A stretch of DNA of 62,676 bases from Sphingomonas sp. (GCF_019746015.1 NZ_JAIESM010000063.1:1-62676), one strand, 5' to 3'; numbered from the stretch's first letter, positions 29,027 to 38,598 are shown. Program-made: numbers and translations. The notes: generated from the letters alone by a model not told the origin.

Positions 29027-29692
29027 TCAGTGATGGAGGGTCAGCCACTCGCCGCTGTCGGCGCGGGTGGTGCGCAGCGCATTGGCCGGTTCGGCCGGGT
29101 CCTCATGGCCGATTGCCATGCCGCAGAACAGCATCCGCTCGGCCGGCGTGCCGAGCGCCGCTGTCACGGTCTGCGGGAACATCGCCCAGCATTCCTGCGG
29201 GCAGGTGGCAAGCCCGGCTTCCACCGCGAGCAGCATGACGTTCTGCAGATACATGCCCAGGTCCCCCCATTGCGGCGGCCCCATATGCCGGTCGACCGTG
29301 CAGAACAGCGCGGCGGGCGCGCCGAAAAAGGCGAAGTTGCGCGCAAACCACAACCGCCGTGCGGACTTGTCCTCGCGCGGAATGCCGAGCGTCGCATAAA
29401 GCGCCTCGCCGACGGCAAAGCGCCGGTCGCGATAGGGGGCGGGCAGTTCCGGCGGATAAATGTCATAGGCGGGCGTCTCGGTTTCGCCCCGCCACAGCTT
29501 GGCCGCGATCGCAGCTTTGAGCGCGTCCAGCGCCGCGCCGGTCAGCAGGTCGATATGCCAGGGCTGCAGATTGCCGCCGGTCGGCGCGCGCGCGGCCCTC
29601 TCGGCAATCGCGCGCAGCACCGCCATATCGACCGGGGTGCTCAGAAATCCGCGCACGCTGCGCCGCGCGGCAATGGCTTCGGTAACGGTCAT
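29027..29692 (-). CDS. Nitroreductase family FMN oxidoreductase
   Basis: A 221-residue FMN-dependent NAD(P)H oxidoreductase. The FMN-binding N-terminal stretch is RRSVRGFLSTPVD, with RAPTGGNLQPWHI near residue 38. Conserved central and C-terminal stretches are WGDLGMYLQNVMLLAVEAGLATCPQECWA and LFCGMAIGHEDPAEPAN. Likely reduces nitroaromatics, quinones or enones; the true substrate is unknown. The start at 29692 gives MTVTEAIAARRSVRGF, normal for the family. It is divergent from the thiolase gene, 100 bases away. Confidence 0.92.
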   Translation of the reverse strand: MTVTEAIAARRSVRGFLSTPVDMAVLRAIAERAARAPTGGNLQPWHIDLLTGAALDALKAAIAAKLWRGETETPAYDIYPPELPAPYRDRRFAVGEALYATLGIPREDKSARRLWFARNFAFFGAPAALFCTVDRHMGPPQWGDLGMYLQNVMLLAVEAGLATCPQECWAMFPQTVTAALGTPAERMLFCGMAIGHEDPAEPANALRTTRADSGEWLTLHH

Positions 29693-29792
29693 CAGTGCCT
29701 CAATTTTTCGAGTGCAGGGTATGCCGCAAGCCTTGCCCAGCCGGACCATTTACGCAATGGTGCGCGCCAAATTCAGCCTTGGGAGAGAGTGA

Positions 29793-30965
<1,173 letters not shown>

Positions 30966-30980
30966 GCACCATTTCCAACC

Positions 30981-31034
30981 ATGTGTCCCCGCGAAGGCGG
31001 GGACCCGGACTGGGCTCCCGCCTGCGCGGGAGCA
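30981..31034. repeat. Dispersed hairpin repeat between thiolase and SDR genes
   Basis: GTCCCCGC-GAAG-GCGGGGAC is followed by GCTCCCGC-CTGC-GCGGGAGC. This tandem of two hairpins is a widespread alphaproteobacterial intergenic repeat. It sits inside a likely operon. Confidence 0.75.
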
Positions 31035-31052
31035 CAACAAGAGGGTAGTATA

Positions 31053-31835
31053 ATGATCATCGATTCATCGATTGCCGCAGTCGTTACCGGTGGCGCCTCC
31101 GGCCTGGGCGAGGCGACCGCGCGGGCGCTTGCCGCCAAGGGCGCGAAGGTCGCGATCTTCGACCTGCAGAAGGACAAGGGCGAAGCAGTCGCGGCCGAAA
31201 TTGGCGGCATTTTCTGCGAAGTGAACGTGACCAGCGACGAGTCCGTCGATGCGGGCTTTGCAAAGGCGCGCGCCGCGCATGGGCAGGAACGGGTGCTGAT
31301 CTGCTGCGCCGGCACCGGCAATGCGGTGAAGACGGCCAGCCGGTCCAAGGAAGATGGCAGCATCAAGCACTTCCCGCTCGCCGCGTTCGACTGGCTGATC
31401 CAGATCAACCTGATCGGCACCTTCCGCTGCGTCGCCAAGTCGGCGGCGGGTATGCTGACGCTCGAGCCGATGGAAGATGGTGAGCGCGGCGCGATGGTGA
31501 TGACCGCGAGCGTCGCCGCCGAGGATGGCCAGATCGGCCAGGCCGCCTATTCCGCGTCGAAGGGCGGTGTGGTCGGCATGACGCTGCCCATCGCGCGCGA
31601 CCTGATGGGCGAGGGCATTCGCATCAACACCATCCTGCCGGGCATTTTCGAAACCCCGCTGATGCGGGGCGCGCCGCAGAATGTGAAGGATGCGCTGGCG
31701 GCCTCGGTGCCCTTCCCCAAGCGGCTGGGCAATCCGCCCGAATATGCGCAGCTGGCGCTCACCATGGTGGAGAACAGCTATTTCAACGGTGAGGATGTGC
31801 GCCTGGACGGCGCGATCCGCATGGCGCCGCGCTGA
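31053..31835 (+). CDS. SDR-family 3-hydroxyacyl-CoA dehydrogenase-like
   Basis: A 260-residue short-chain dehydrogenase most like the HSD17B10 (type 2) group, which oxidises 3-hydroxyacyl-CoA with NAD. Cofactor motif TGGASGLGEATARALA at about residues 11-26, an Asp (FDLQ) that favours NAD, the NAG-equivalent CAGTGNA, and the catalytic YSASKGG near residue 168. The insert VKTASRSKEDGSIKHFPL is typical of this group. The context between thiolase and thioesterase supports a beta-oxidation step. Confidence 0.93.
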   Translation: MIIDSSIAAVVTGGASGLGEATARALAAKGAKVAIFDLQKDKGEAVAAEIGGIFCEVNVTSDESVDAGFAKARAAHGQERVLICCAGTGNAVKTASRSKEDGSIKHFPLAAFDWLIQINLIGTFRCVAKSAAGMLTLEPMEDGERGAMVMTASVAAEDGQIGQAAYSASKGGVVGMTLPIARDLMGEGIRINTILPGIFETPLMRGAPQNVKDALAASVPFPKRLGNPPEYAQLALTMVENSYFNGEDVRLDGAIRMAPR

Positions 31836-31905
31836 CCGGTGGCCGGGGCGGGCGCATTTGTCCGCCCCGGCGCGCCTGTTTTCCTGTTCAGGTTGAAGGA
31901 CCGCC

Positions 31906-32337
31906 ATGGCCCGCCCCGCCCCGTGGCGCCTGTCGCCCGATGCTTACCCCCATCATGAAGCGATCCAGACCCGGTTTCAGGATCTGGACGTGCTCGGCCA
32001 CATCAACAACGTGGCCTATGCCGCGCTGTTTGAAAGCGGGCGGGTGCGCTTCAACAACGCGGCCGGCCTTGCGCGCTGGCCGGGGCATCGCTGGCTGGTT
32101 GCGCAGGTCATCATCAACTATCTGGCCGAAGGGCATTTTCCTCAGGATGTGACGATCGCCAGCGGTATTGGCGACATCGGCACGCGCAGCTGGCAGATCC
32201 TGTCTGCCGCGTTTCAGGGCGGCACCTGCATCGCCAGCTGCGATGTCGTGCTGGTGCTCAGCACCGATGGCGGTGCAACCGCCATTCCGGCAGAATTCCG
32301 CGCCGCGCTGGACAAATGGCGCGTGCGCGGCGCGTAA
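31906..32337 (+). CDS. Acyl-CoA thioesterase, 4-hydroxybenzoyl-CoA type hotdog
   Basis: A 143-residue single hotdog protein. The motif RFQDLDVLGHINNVAYAALFE (about residues 23-43) is the 4HBT signature with the catalytic Asp and helix start. The core strands VAQVIINYLAEGHFPQDVTI follow. It hydrolyses an acyl-CoA thioester, likely freeing CoA or a fatty acid in this gene group. It has a GAAGGA ribosome binding site and follows the SDR gene by 70 bases. It ends close to the convergent crotonase gene. Confidence 0.92.
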   Translation: MARPAPWRLSPDAYPHHEAIQTRFQDLDVLGHINNVAYAALFESGRVRFNNAAGLARWPGHRWLVAQVIINYLAEGHFPQDVTIASGIGDIGTRSWQILSAAFQGGTCIASCDVVLVLSTDGGATAIPAEFRAALDKWRVRGA

Positions 32338-32346
32338 ACCCCCTGC

Positions 32347-33132
32347 TCAGTCCGCGAAGGCGGGCGCGCGCTTCTGCATGTTCGCCATCACCGCTTCCAC
32401 CTGATTGGGCTGGCGGATGATCGACAATTGCAGCTCGGTCTCGGCATGGAGCACGCCGGTCTCGTCCAGATCGGCGGCGCGGTTGTAGAGCGACTTGGCG
32501 GCGCGCACCGCGTGCGGGCTGCGCGCGGCAATCGCGCGGGCCAGCGTCATCGCCTCGGCCCAGGGGTCTTCGGCAAGCCTGGTGACGAAGCCGTGGCGCA
32601 GCGCTTCCTCGCCGTCAAACTCGCGCGCGGTATAGGTCAGCTCGCGGATCACATCCTCGCGCGCCAGGCCGCGCCACAGGGCAGGGCCGGCCATGTCGGG
32701 GATCAGCCCCCAATGCACTTCGCGGATGGCAAAGCGCGTGTGCGGCGCGGCGATGCGGATGTCGGCGCCCGACATGATCTGGAATCCGCCGCCAAAGGCA
32801 ACGCCGTGCACCGCCGCGATCACTGGCATCGGCAGCGTGCGCCAGCCCCAGGCGACCTGCTGCACGATGTTGGCGCCATTGCCATAGGGGCGCGCGGCGA
32901 TTTCCAGCCCCGACCCGCCACCGGCCATGCTGACCATGTCGAGCCCCGCGCAAAAGGCACGGCCCTGGCCCGACAGCACGACGCAGCGCACCTCCGCCAT
33001 GGTGGCAAGCTTGTCGATCGCGGCACAGATTGCGTCGAACATCGCCGGGTCGAGCGCGTTCATCTTGTCGGCGCGGACGAGCTTCACGTCGGCGACATGG
33101 TCGCTGACCGAAATGGTGACGCGGTCTTCCAT
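32347..33132 (-). CDS. Enoyl-CoA hydratase/isomerase (crotonase family)
   Basis: A 261-residue crotonase. The oxyanion-hole strand is AAVHGVAFGGGFQIMSGADIRIAAPHTRF (near residue 108), with FAIREVHWGLIPDM for the first catalytic Glu region and GEEALRHGFVTRL for the second. The N-terminus is MEDRVTISVSDHVADVKL. AFCAGLDMVSMAG (substrate loop) replaces the more usual AFSAGADI, so a dienoyl-CoA isomerase or a special substrate is possible. It is on the same strand as the acyl-CoA ligase, from which it is separated by an 83 bp repeat. Confidence 0.93.
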   Translation of the reverse strand: MEDRVTISVSDHVADVKLVRADKMNALDPAMFDAICAAIDKLATMAEVRCVVLSGQGRAFCAGLDMVSMAGGGSGLEIAARPYGNGANIVQQVAWGWRTLPMPVIAAVHGVAFGGGFQIMSGADIRIAAPHTRFAIREVHWGLIPDMAGPALWRGLAREDVIRELTYTAREFDGEEALRHGFVTRLAEDPWAEAMTLARAIAARSPHAVRAAKSLYNRAADLDETGVLHAETELQLSIIRQPNQVEAVMANMQKRAPAFAD

Positions 33133-33279
33133 GGCAATGTCCTCAAAAAAATCCGTGGTCGCCCGCGCAGCATGTCGCAGCGGCGCGGGCAAGGCAACCG
33201 GTGGGGCAACCGGTGGGAGATGTGCCGCACCACCCGGCGCCGCGTAGCCAGAAGTTGGCGGCTGTCTGCACAGGTTCAC

Positions 33280-33362
33280 GTCGCCCCGGCCCCCGAGCCG
33301 GGGCTTGGCTTCTTCTTCGGCGGTCGCAAGGCAGCCTAGCCCCGGCTCAAGGCCGGGGCGAC
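33280..33362. repeat. 83 bp inverted-repeat element, copy 2
   Basis: Same length and nearly the same sequence as 13039-13121: ends GTCGCCCCGGCC and GGCCGGGGCGAC, inner CGAGCCGGGGCTTGGCTT and CCCCGGCTCAAGG. It lies between the acyl-CoA ligase stop and the crotonase start on the minus strand. Confidence 0.85.
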
Positions 33363-33386
33363 GGTTCGGCGTGATCGCAAAGTGCT

Positions 33387-34928
33387 TTAGACGATGCGGC
33401 TGTCGCTGTTCCCCCAATAGCGGTCACGCACCAGCCGCTTGTAGAGTTTGCCGGTCGGGTGGCGGGGCAGCGCGTCGGTGAAGTCGATCTGGCGCGGCGT
33501 CTTCACGCCCGAAAGCTCCGCGCGGCACCAGGCGGTCAGCTCGTCGGCCAGCGCCGGGCCGGCCTCTGCCATGTCGACCGGCTGGACGACCGCCACCACG
33601 CGCTCGCCCATTTCCGGGCAGGGCGCGCCGATCACCGCGACATCGGCGACGCGCGGATGGGTGATCAGCCGGTTCTCGATTTCCTGCGGATAGATGTTCA
33701 CGCCGCCCGAGATGATCATGAAGCTCTTGCGATCGGTGAGGTAGAGATAGCCTTCCTCGTCCATCCGGCCGATATCGCCCAGCGTCGTCCAGCCCTTGGC
33801 GTGGCGGGCCTCGGCGGTCTTTTCGGGGTCGTTGTGATATTCGAACTGGGTGCCGCCCTCGAAATAGACCAGCCCCTCCTGCCCCGGCGGCAGTTCGTTC
33901 CCCGCCTCGTCACAGATGTGGAGGATGCCATAGGCGGCCTTGCCGACCGATCCCTGATGGGCAAGCCATTGCGCGGAATCGATGGTGGTGAGGCCATTGC
34001 CTTCCGAGCCCGCATAATATTCGTAGATCACCGGCCCCCACCAGTCGATCATCGCCTGCTTCACGGGAATGGGGCAGGGGGCGGCGGCGTGGATCGCGAC
34101 TTTCAGGCTCGACAGGTCGTGCGCCGCGCGCTGCTCGGGGGAGAGCTTCAGCATCCGCACGAAATGCGTCGGCACCCACTGGCTGGCGTTGACGCGGCAG
34201 CGCTCGATCGCGGCGAGGGCGGCTTCCGGCTCGAAATGCTGCATCATCACCACGGTGCCGCCCAGCCGCATCACCGTCATCGACCAGCGCAGGGGTGCGG
34301 CATGATAAAGCGGCGCGGGCGAGAGATAGATGGTCTCCGCCGAAAAGCGGTAGAGCATCTGCGCGAGCATCGTCAGCACCGCCGGCGCGGTGAGCGAGGG
34401 ATCCTCTGGCAGCGCGACGCGCACGCCCTTGGGCCGGCCGGTGGTGCCCGAGGAATAGAGCATGTCGGTGCCGGCGCGTTCATCCGCAATCGGGGTGGTG
34501 GGGAGCGCTGCCACCGCCGTTTCCCAGCTGTCCCAGCCGGGCACGGTGCCGTGCAGCATCAGCCGGGTGACGGCGGCGGCATGGTCGGTCAGCGCGGCTG
34601 CCACCCCGGCCAGCGCGTGCGACGCCACCACCAGCCGCGCGCCCGAATCCTGCAGGATATAGGCCACTTCGGGCGCGGTCAGTTTCGACGAGATGCACAC
34701 ATAGAACAGCCCCGCGCGCTGCGCGCCCCAGGCGATCTCATAGAATTCGGGGATATTGTCCATGAACAGCGCGACCGTGTCGCCCTGGTTCAGCCCGTGC
34801 TGGCGGAACAGATGCGCGGCCCGGTTCGATCGCGCCTCCAGCTCGGCATAGCTGGTGGTCTGCCCGGTTTCGGCAACGATCAGCGCCGGTTTGTCCGGCA
34901 TGGTCTGGGCGTGAACGCTTGGATGCAC
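33387..34928 (-). CDS. Acyl-CoA synthetase, AMP-forming (FadD-like)
   Basis: A 513-residue adenylate-forming enzyme that activates a carboxylic acid with ATP and CoA. It has the phosphate loop YSSGTTGRPKGV (near residue 157), the A5 motif EYYAGSEGNG, A7/A8 TLGDIGRMDEEGYLYLTDRKSFMIISGGVNIYP-type region, and the catalytic Lys in HPTGKLYKRL near the C-terminus. The sequence is of the medium/long-chain or cholesterol-side-chain FadD type, but the substrate is not readable. It likely feeds the thiolase/SDR/crotonase set nearby. It lies 30 bases downstream of the OmpR-type regulator on the same strand. Confidence 0.94.
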   Translation of the reverse strand: MHPSVHAQTMPDKPALIVAETGQTTSYAELEARSNRAAHLFRQHGLNQGDTVALFMDNIPEFYEIAWGAQRAGLFYVCISSKLTAPEVAYILQDSGARLVVASHALAGVAAALTDHAAAVTRLMLHGTVPGWDSWETAVAALPTTPIADERAGTDMLYSSGTTGRPKGVRVALPEDPSLTAPAVLTMLAQMLYRFSAETIYLSPAPLYHAAPLRWSMTVMRLGGTVVMMQHFEPEAALAAIERCRVNASQWVPTHFVRMLKLSPEQRAAHDLSSLKVAIHAAAPCPIPVKQAMIDWWGPVIYEYYAGSEGNGLTTIDSAQWLAHQGSVGKAAYGILHICDEAGNELPPGQEGLVYFEGGTQFEYHNDPEKTAEARHAKGWTTLGDIGRMDEEGYLYLTDRKSFMIISGGVNIYPQEIENRLITHPRVADVAVIGAPCPEMGERVVAVVQPVDMAEAGPALADELTAWCRAELSGVKTPRQIDFTDALPRHPTGKLYKRLVRDRYWGNSDSRIV

Positions 34929-34958
34929 TGGCCTCTCCCGATGATATTTCGGGGCAGG

Positions 34959-35609
34959 CTAACGCGCGCTCCCCTGCGCTTCAACGGCGAAGGCGGGCGG
35001 GGTCGCCAGGCGATAGCCCTTGCCCTTTTCGGTCACCAGCATCGGCGCGGCAAAACCCCGGTCGAGCTTCGCGCGCAGGCGCGAGACATGCACCTCCAGC
35101 ACATTGGTGCCGGGGTCGATCCGCAGGCCGCACACCCGCTCGAGCAGGGTCTTGCGGCTGACCAGCGCACCGCCCGCGCGCGCCAGCTCCAGCAGCAGCT
35201 GATATTCGCGCGGCAGCAGCGCGATCGGCCTGCCCTCCCGCATCGCGCGGCGTTCCAGCGTGTCGATGCACAGCGGCCCCAGCTGCACGTAACGGTCCTC
35301 ACCCTTGCGCCGCAGCAGGGCGAGCAGGCGCGCGGCGATCAGCGCGTCGCTGGCGGAGGCGGGCACGGCATCATCGGCGCCCGCGTCGAGCGCGGCGATC
35401 TGCGCGCTGTCCTGCTCGTCGGTGAGCAGCAGCAGCGGCGTGCGCGGCAGGCTGGGCAACAGCCAGGGGAGCAACGCGGCCTGCGGCGTTGCGTGCGCGA
35501 TCCGCGCCGCGTCGCTGGCGCAGATGCTCGCCGCCGCTGCCACGCCGCGCGTGCCGAGCGCGGCAATCAATCCCGGTCGTTCGACCCCGACAAGCGCCAC
35601 TCGCAACAT
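34959..35609 (-). CDS. OmpR-type winged-helix regulator with degenerate receiver
   Basis: A 216-residue protein. The C-terminal half is a normal OmpR/PhoB DNA-binding domain: LPREYQLLLELARAGGALVSRKTLLERV, then the recognition helix NVLEVHVSRLRAKLDRG and wing GKGYRL. The N-terminal half has receiver-like length and the late strand LLLLTDEQD followed by AGADDAVPAS, but the early acidic pair (usually DD near residue 10) reads V-G-V-E and the phosphoacceptor Asp is missing. There is no adjacent histidine kinase. It probably senses its signal without phosphorylation. It is the last gene of the peptide/cupin-HEAT gene run on this strand, 65 bases after it. Confidence 0.85.
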   Translation of the reverse strand: MLRVALVGVERPGLIAALGTRGVAAAASICASDAARIAHATPQAALLPWLLPSLPRTPLLLLTDEQDSAQIAALDAGADDAVPASASDALIAARLLALLRRKGEDRYVQLGPLCIDTLERRAMREGRPIALLPREYQLLLELARAGGALVSRKTLLERVCGLRIDPGTNVLEVHVSRLRAKLDRGFAAPMLVTEKGKGYRLATPPAFAVEAQGSAR

Positions 35610-35674
35610 AAGGGGAACGTATCGCGCCGGCGGGCGATGCGCGCCGCCAACTGGCTCCATTCCGGCGGTAAACG

Positions 35675-36562
35675 CTAGCGTGCGAGCGCCGCCAGCCGGG
35701 CGCGGGCCTGCTCGGCCACCTGGGGATGGGGATCACCGGCCGCGCGGGTCAGCACCGCCTCGCCCATCTCGGGCCGGGCGCCGGCGAGCGCGGTGACCGC
35801 GGTCATCCGCAGGCGCGGGCTGGGATGGTCGCGCGCCAGCTGCTCGGCGAGCGTCACGCCGCGGGAATCCAGATGCACCGCAAGCGCGACCAGCACTTCG
35901 GACGGGGTGGTGGTCAGCCCGGCGGCGATGCGGTTGCCGGCAATGTCGAGCCGGTACTGATCGCGCCAGGGCTGGGCCGGGTCCGACGCCAGAATGTTGA
36001 TCGACACCGAAAACGCATCGGGCGGCAGCTGGGCATGCACGTCGCGCCGCGCGCGATAGAGCATCAGCTGTCCCGGCTCCAGCCGCGCGCGGCCGACAAA
36101 ACGCAGCCCCGCCGGCTCGCCCGGATAGCCGGCCAGCGCGGCTGCGTCATACTCGTAATAATCGCTCCAATAGCCCGGCCCCCAATAGCCACAGGTCAGG
36201 AACGGGAAATTATGGTCGTGCGGCATGCCATAGAAAAAGGCCGCCGGGCCGCTGGCTGCGAACGCTGGATCGCCCGCTGCCGGCCAGAAATTGGCGCGCA
36301 GCACATAGCGGCCACCGGGCGGTTTCAGCAGCATCACCTGCGCGCCATACAGGGCGCTCCCGATGCCCTGCCCGCGCGCTTTCAGCACCGCCACCGCCTG
36401 TTCGGCCAGAAAGTCCCGGTTGCGCCCCAGCCGCGCGAGCACCGGGCCGAGGCTCGCCAGCCCATCCTCATCGCGCGCGTCGATGGCGGTGCTGTCGAGC
36501 AGCTCGACCGCCTCTGCCAGGCTGATCGGGCTGCCGCTGCCGGGGTCGATCAGTCGGGGCAT
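35675..36562 (-). CDS. Cupin-like/HEAT-like protein, putative iron-dependent oxygenase (paralogue with HxH)
   Basis: I do not know a named family. The 295-residue protein has a helical N-terminus (1-75), then a jelly-roll-like core: PHDHNF (His115, His117), an aromatic loop GYWGPGYWSDYYEYD (Glu137), LEPGQLMLYRARRDVHAQL (His176) and SVSINI. H-x-H, Glu and His in this order fit a cupin metal site, so an Fe(II) enzyme is possible. The C-terminus (about 225-295) is helical and HEAT-like, ending DPHPQVAEQARARLAAL. It is a diverged paralogue of the upstream gene, whose stop it overlaps by 13 bases. See the finding on 35675-37652. Confidence 0.75.
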   Translation of the reverse strand: MPRLIDPGSGSPISLAEAVELLDSTAIDARDEDGLASLGPVLARLGRNRDFLAEQAVAVLKARGQGIGSALYGAQVMLLKPPGGRYVLRANFWPAAGDPAFAASGPAAFFYGMPHDHNFPFLTCGYWGPGYWSDYYEYDAAALAGYPGEPAGLRFVGRARLEPGQLMLYRARRDVHAQLPPDAFSVSINILASDPAQPWRDQYRLDIAGNRIAAGLTTTPSEVLVALAVHLDSRGVTLAEQLARDHPSPRLRMTAVTALAGARPEMGEAVLTRAAGDPHPQVAEQARARLAALAR

Positions 36563-37491
36563 GGCGCGCTCAGCCGCGCGATCATCGCCCGGGCGGCGGC
36601 GCGGACCTCGGGATGGGGGTCGTCACCCATTTGCCGCAGCCGGGGGAGCGCGGCGCGGGCGTCCATCGCCAGCCATTCGCGCATTGCCGCCCAGCGCAGG
36701 AAATGCGCCGGGTCGTGGCTGGCCGCCTCGAACGCGGCCGCCGCCTCGGCCCGGCTGGCATGGCGCAGAAAGGTCAGCATCAGCTCGGCCCGGCTCGGCC
36801 AGTCATCAAGCGCGGCGGCGCGCAGGAAGCGGCCGCTCGCCCGGTCATATTCACGCGAGAGCAGGGCGGCGCCGGCGCGGATATTGGCGGTCAGCGTCAC
36901 CACGTCGCTGACCGGCGCGACCAGCTGGGCATGGGTGCGCCCGTCGATCCGCCGCACCAGCCCGTCGGCCAGCGCAATCGCGGCGGCGGGCAGGCAGGGC
37001 GTGGCGTTTGCGGCGCAGAAATCGTCCCCGGCCGCCGCCGTCCGCCACAGGTGAAGCACCCCGCTGCCGCGATGATAGCGCACCACCGTCATCCGCCCGG
37101 GCACGACGATGGTCTCGGCCGGCGGCAGGCCGGCAAGCGCGTCTGCCGACAGGATGGTCGCGGTGATCGAGGCGGCAGGATGATCGATCAGCACCGCACC
37201 CAGCTTCAGCGCGTCGCGCTGCACCCGGAAGGGCGGCTCGGCGAGCGGATCGGCCGCCAGCGCGGCAACCAGTGGCACCAGCAGGTCCGCGACCCAGCCG
37301 CCATCGGCGAGCAGCCGCATCGCCCGCGCGGCGACCGCTTCGGCGCCGTCATCGGCCGGCCCCTCAAGCGTGGCGATGGCGTGGCGATAGGCGGCGCTGT
37401 TCTGCCAGTCCCGCGCCTGGGCCTGGTCGCGGGTGCGCCGCGCCGCCAGCCCGACGCGGTCGGCGAGCAGCGCATCGAGCGCCGGGGTCAT
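36550..37491 (-). CDS. Cupin-like/HEAT-like protein, paralogue lacking the HxH loop
   Basis: A 313-residue protein that aligns with the following gene: GSGVLHLWRTAAAGDDF matches YVLRANFWPAAGDPAF, RIDGRTHAQL (His187) matches RRDVHAQL, TLTANI matches SVSINI, and the C-termini share DPHPEVRAAARAMIARL with DPHPQVAEQARARLAAL. The roughly 50 residues that hold PHDH and the Tyr/Trp-rich loop in the paralogue are missing; a short Cys-containing stretch is in their place (FCAANATPC). This suggests a non-catalytic or substrate-binding partner. The start at 37491 is chosen because it lies 8 bases after the peptide gene stop. Confidence 0.7.
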   Translation of the reverse strand: MTPALDALLADRVGLAARRTRDQAQARDWQNSAAYRHAIATLEGPADDGAEAVAARAMRLLADGGWVADLLVPLVAALAADPLAEPPFRVQRDALKLGAVLIDHPAASITATILSADALAGLPPAETIVVPGRMTVVRYHRGSGVLHLWRTAAAGDDFCAANATPCLPAAAIALADGLVRRIDGRTHAQLVAPVSDVVTLTANIRAGAALLSREYDRASGRFLRAAALDDWPSRAELMLTFLRHASRAEAAAAFEAASHDPAHFLRWAAMREWLAMDARAALPRLRQMGDDPHPEVRAAARAMIARLSAPCPD

Positions 37492-37499
37492 TGCGCGGG

Positions 37500-37652
37500 T
37501 CAGAGCGGGCTGGTCTCGTAGATGACGACCGCGATGCCGACCAGAAATTCGAACAGATCGTCGGCCGCCAGCACATCGGCACGGATCGCGCCCGCGGTCG
37601 CAATCGGGGTGGCAAGGTTGGCAATCTCGGACGGGTCCAGGCGAAGCGGCAT
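37500..37652 (-). CDS. Small peptide (50 aa), candidate precursor
   Basis: An ATG at 37652 lies 7 bases after GGGAG (GTGGGAGATGCAGC), an excellent ribosome binding site. The product starts MPLRLDPSEIANLATPIATA and ends FEFLVGIAVVIYETSPL. It has an amphipathic N-terminal part and a hydrophobic, beta-branched C-terminal part with Tyr, Glu, Thr, Ser and Pro. There is no signal peptide and no Cys. It lies first in the same-strand gene run and 8 bases before the first cupin-HEAT gene. The layout (small peptide then putative modifying enzymes) resembles a RiPP precursor, but it may also be a small partner subunit. Confidence 0.7.
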   Translation of the reverse strand: MPLRLDPSEIANLATPIATAGAIRADVLAADDLFEFLVGIAVVIYETSPL

Positions 37653-37768
37653 GCTGCATCTCCCACAAGCTGGCCTCATCGTTAGGGATGCCGCCCCGGC
37701 GGCGGAATTTAATTCGCTGTAACCGCCACAGGCTTGGCAGCGCGCGCCGGGCGGCTATAGCAGCGCCG

Positions 37769-38200
37769 ATGAGCGAAATGGCTTTCGATCCCCGGCTGTT
37801 CCTGAAGTTCGGCAAGCACGGCCATGGCGGGCATCTGGGCATCGGCTATCACGACCATGGCGCCGACTGGGCCGAGCTGATGCTGCCCTATGACCCGCGC
37901 CTGGTGGGCGACCCTGATACCGGGGTGCTCGCCTCCGGCCCCATTCTCACCATGATGGACATGGCGACCAGCATGGCGGTGTGGCTGAAGCTGGGCAAAT
38001 TCCGCGCGCATGCAACGCTTGATCTGCGCATCGACTATCTGCGCCCCGCCACGCCGGGCAAGACCGTTTATGGCCGGGGCGAATGCTATCGCATCACCCG
38101 CGCCATCTCGTTCATCCGGGGGCAGGCGCATGATGGCGACCCGGCCGACCCGCTCGCCCATGTCGCCGGCACCTATATGTTCACCGAGGTGCAGCCATGA
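37769..38200 (+). CDS. Hotdog thioesterase (PaaI-like)
   Basis: A 143-residue hotdog-fold protein. The region SGPILTMMDMATSMAVWLKLGKF (about residues 56-78) includes the catalytic Asp of the PaaI type and the long helix. RIDYLRPATPGKTVYGRGECYRIT gives the following strands. It would hydrolyse aromatic or medium-chain acyl-CoA esters. It is coupled to a second thioesterase downstream (ATGA overlap) and divergent from the peptide operon, 116 bases away. Confidence 0.9.
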   Translation: MSEMAFDPRLFLKFGKHGHGGHLGIGYHDHGADWAELMLPYDPRLVGDPDTGVLASGPILTMMDMATSMAVWLKLGKFRAHATLDLRIDYLRPATPGKTVYGRGECYRITRAISFIRGQAHDGDPADPLAHVAGTYMFTEVQP

Positions 38201-38577
38201 AGCTGCCCCCCTATGCCGAGGTGCTGGGCCTGTCGGTGGAGCCGGGCGAGGGCGCGCCGGTGCTGATGATGCCCTTTGCCGATAAGGTGATGGGTCGCCC
38301 CGGCTTTCTGCACGGCGGCGCGATTGGTGGCCTGCTGGAAGTGGCGGCGATCGCCGCGCTCTATCAGGCGCTGGGCGGCACTGACGAGGCGCATGTCAAG
38401 CCGATCAACGTGACAGTGGACTATATGCGCGGCGGGCGGGTGAAGGAAACGCGGGCGCGCGGCTTCGTCACCCGGCTGGGCACCCGGGTCGCCAATGTCG
38501 ATGCGATTGCCTGGCAGGACGGGCCGGAAAAACCCATCGCCCGGGCGCGGATGAACTATCTGATCGTCCGGCTCTGA
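38197..38577 (+). CDS. Second hotdog thioesterase (PaaI-like)
   Basis: A 126-residue hotdog protein, with GFLHGGAIGGLLEVAAIAAL (about residues 45-64) as the signature HGG helix and VTVDYMRGGRVKETRARG as the strand region. It starts on the stop of the previous thioesterase gene. The two proteins have the same fold but low identity, so they may form a hetero-oligomer or cover two substrates. Confidence 0.9.
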   Translation: MKLPPYAEVLGLSVEPGEGAPVLMMPFADKVMGRPGFLHGGAIGGLLEVAAIAALYQALGGTDEAHVKPINVTVDYMRGGRVKETRARGFVTRLGTRVANVDAIAWQDGPEKPIARARMNYLIVRL

Positions 38578-38598
38578 GGCGCTCCGGGAACGGCTTTG

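Noticed and set aside
37500..37842. Longer start for the first cupin-HEAT gene, upstream over the peptide
   Set aside because: The extension overlaps the peptide gene in another frame and lacks a ribosome binding site; the ATG at 37491 lies 8 bases after the peptide stop, as expected for coupling.
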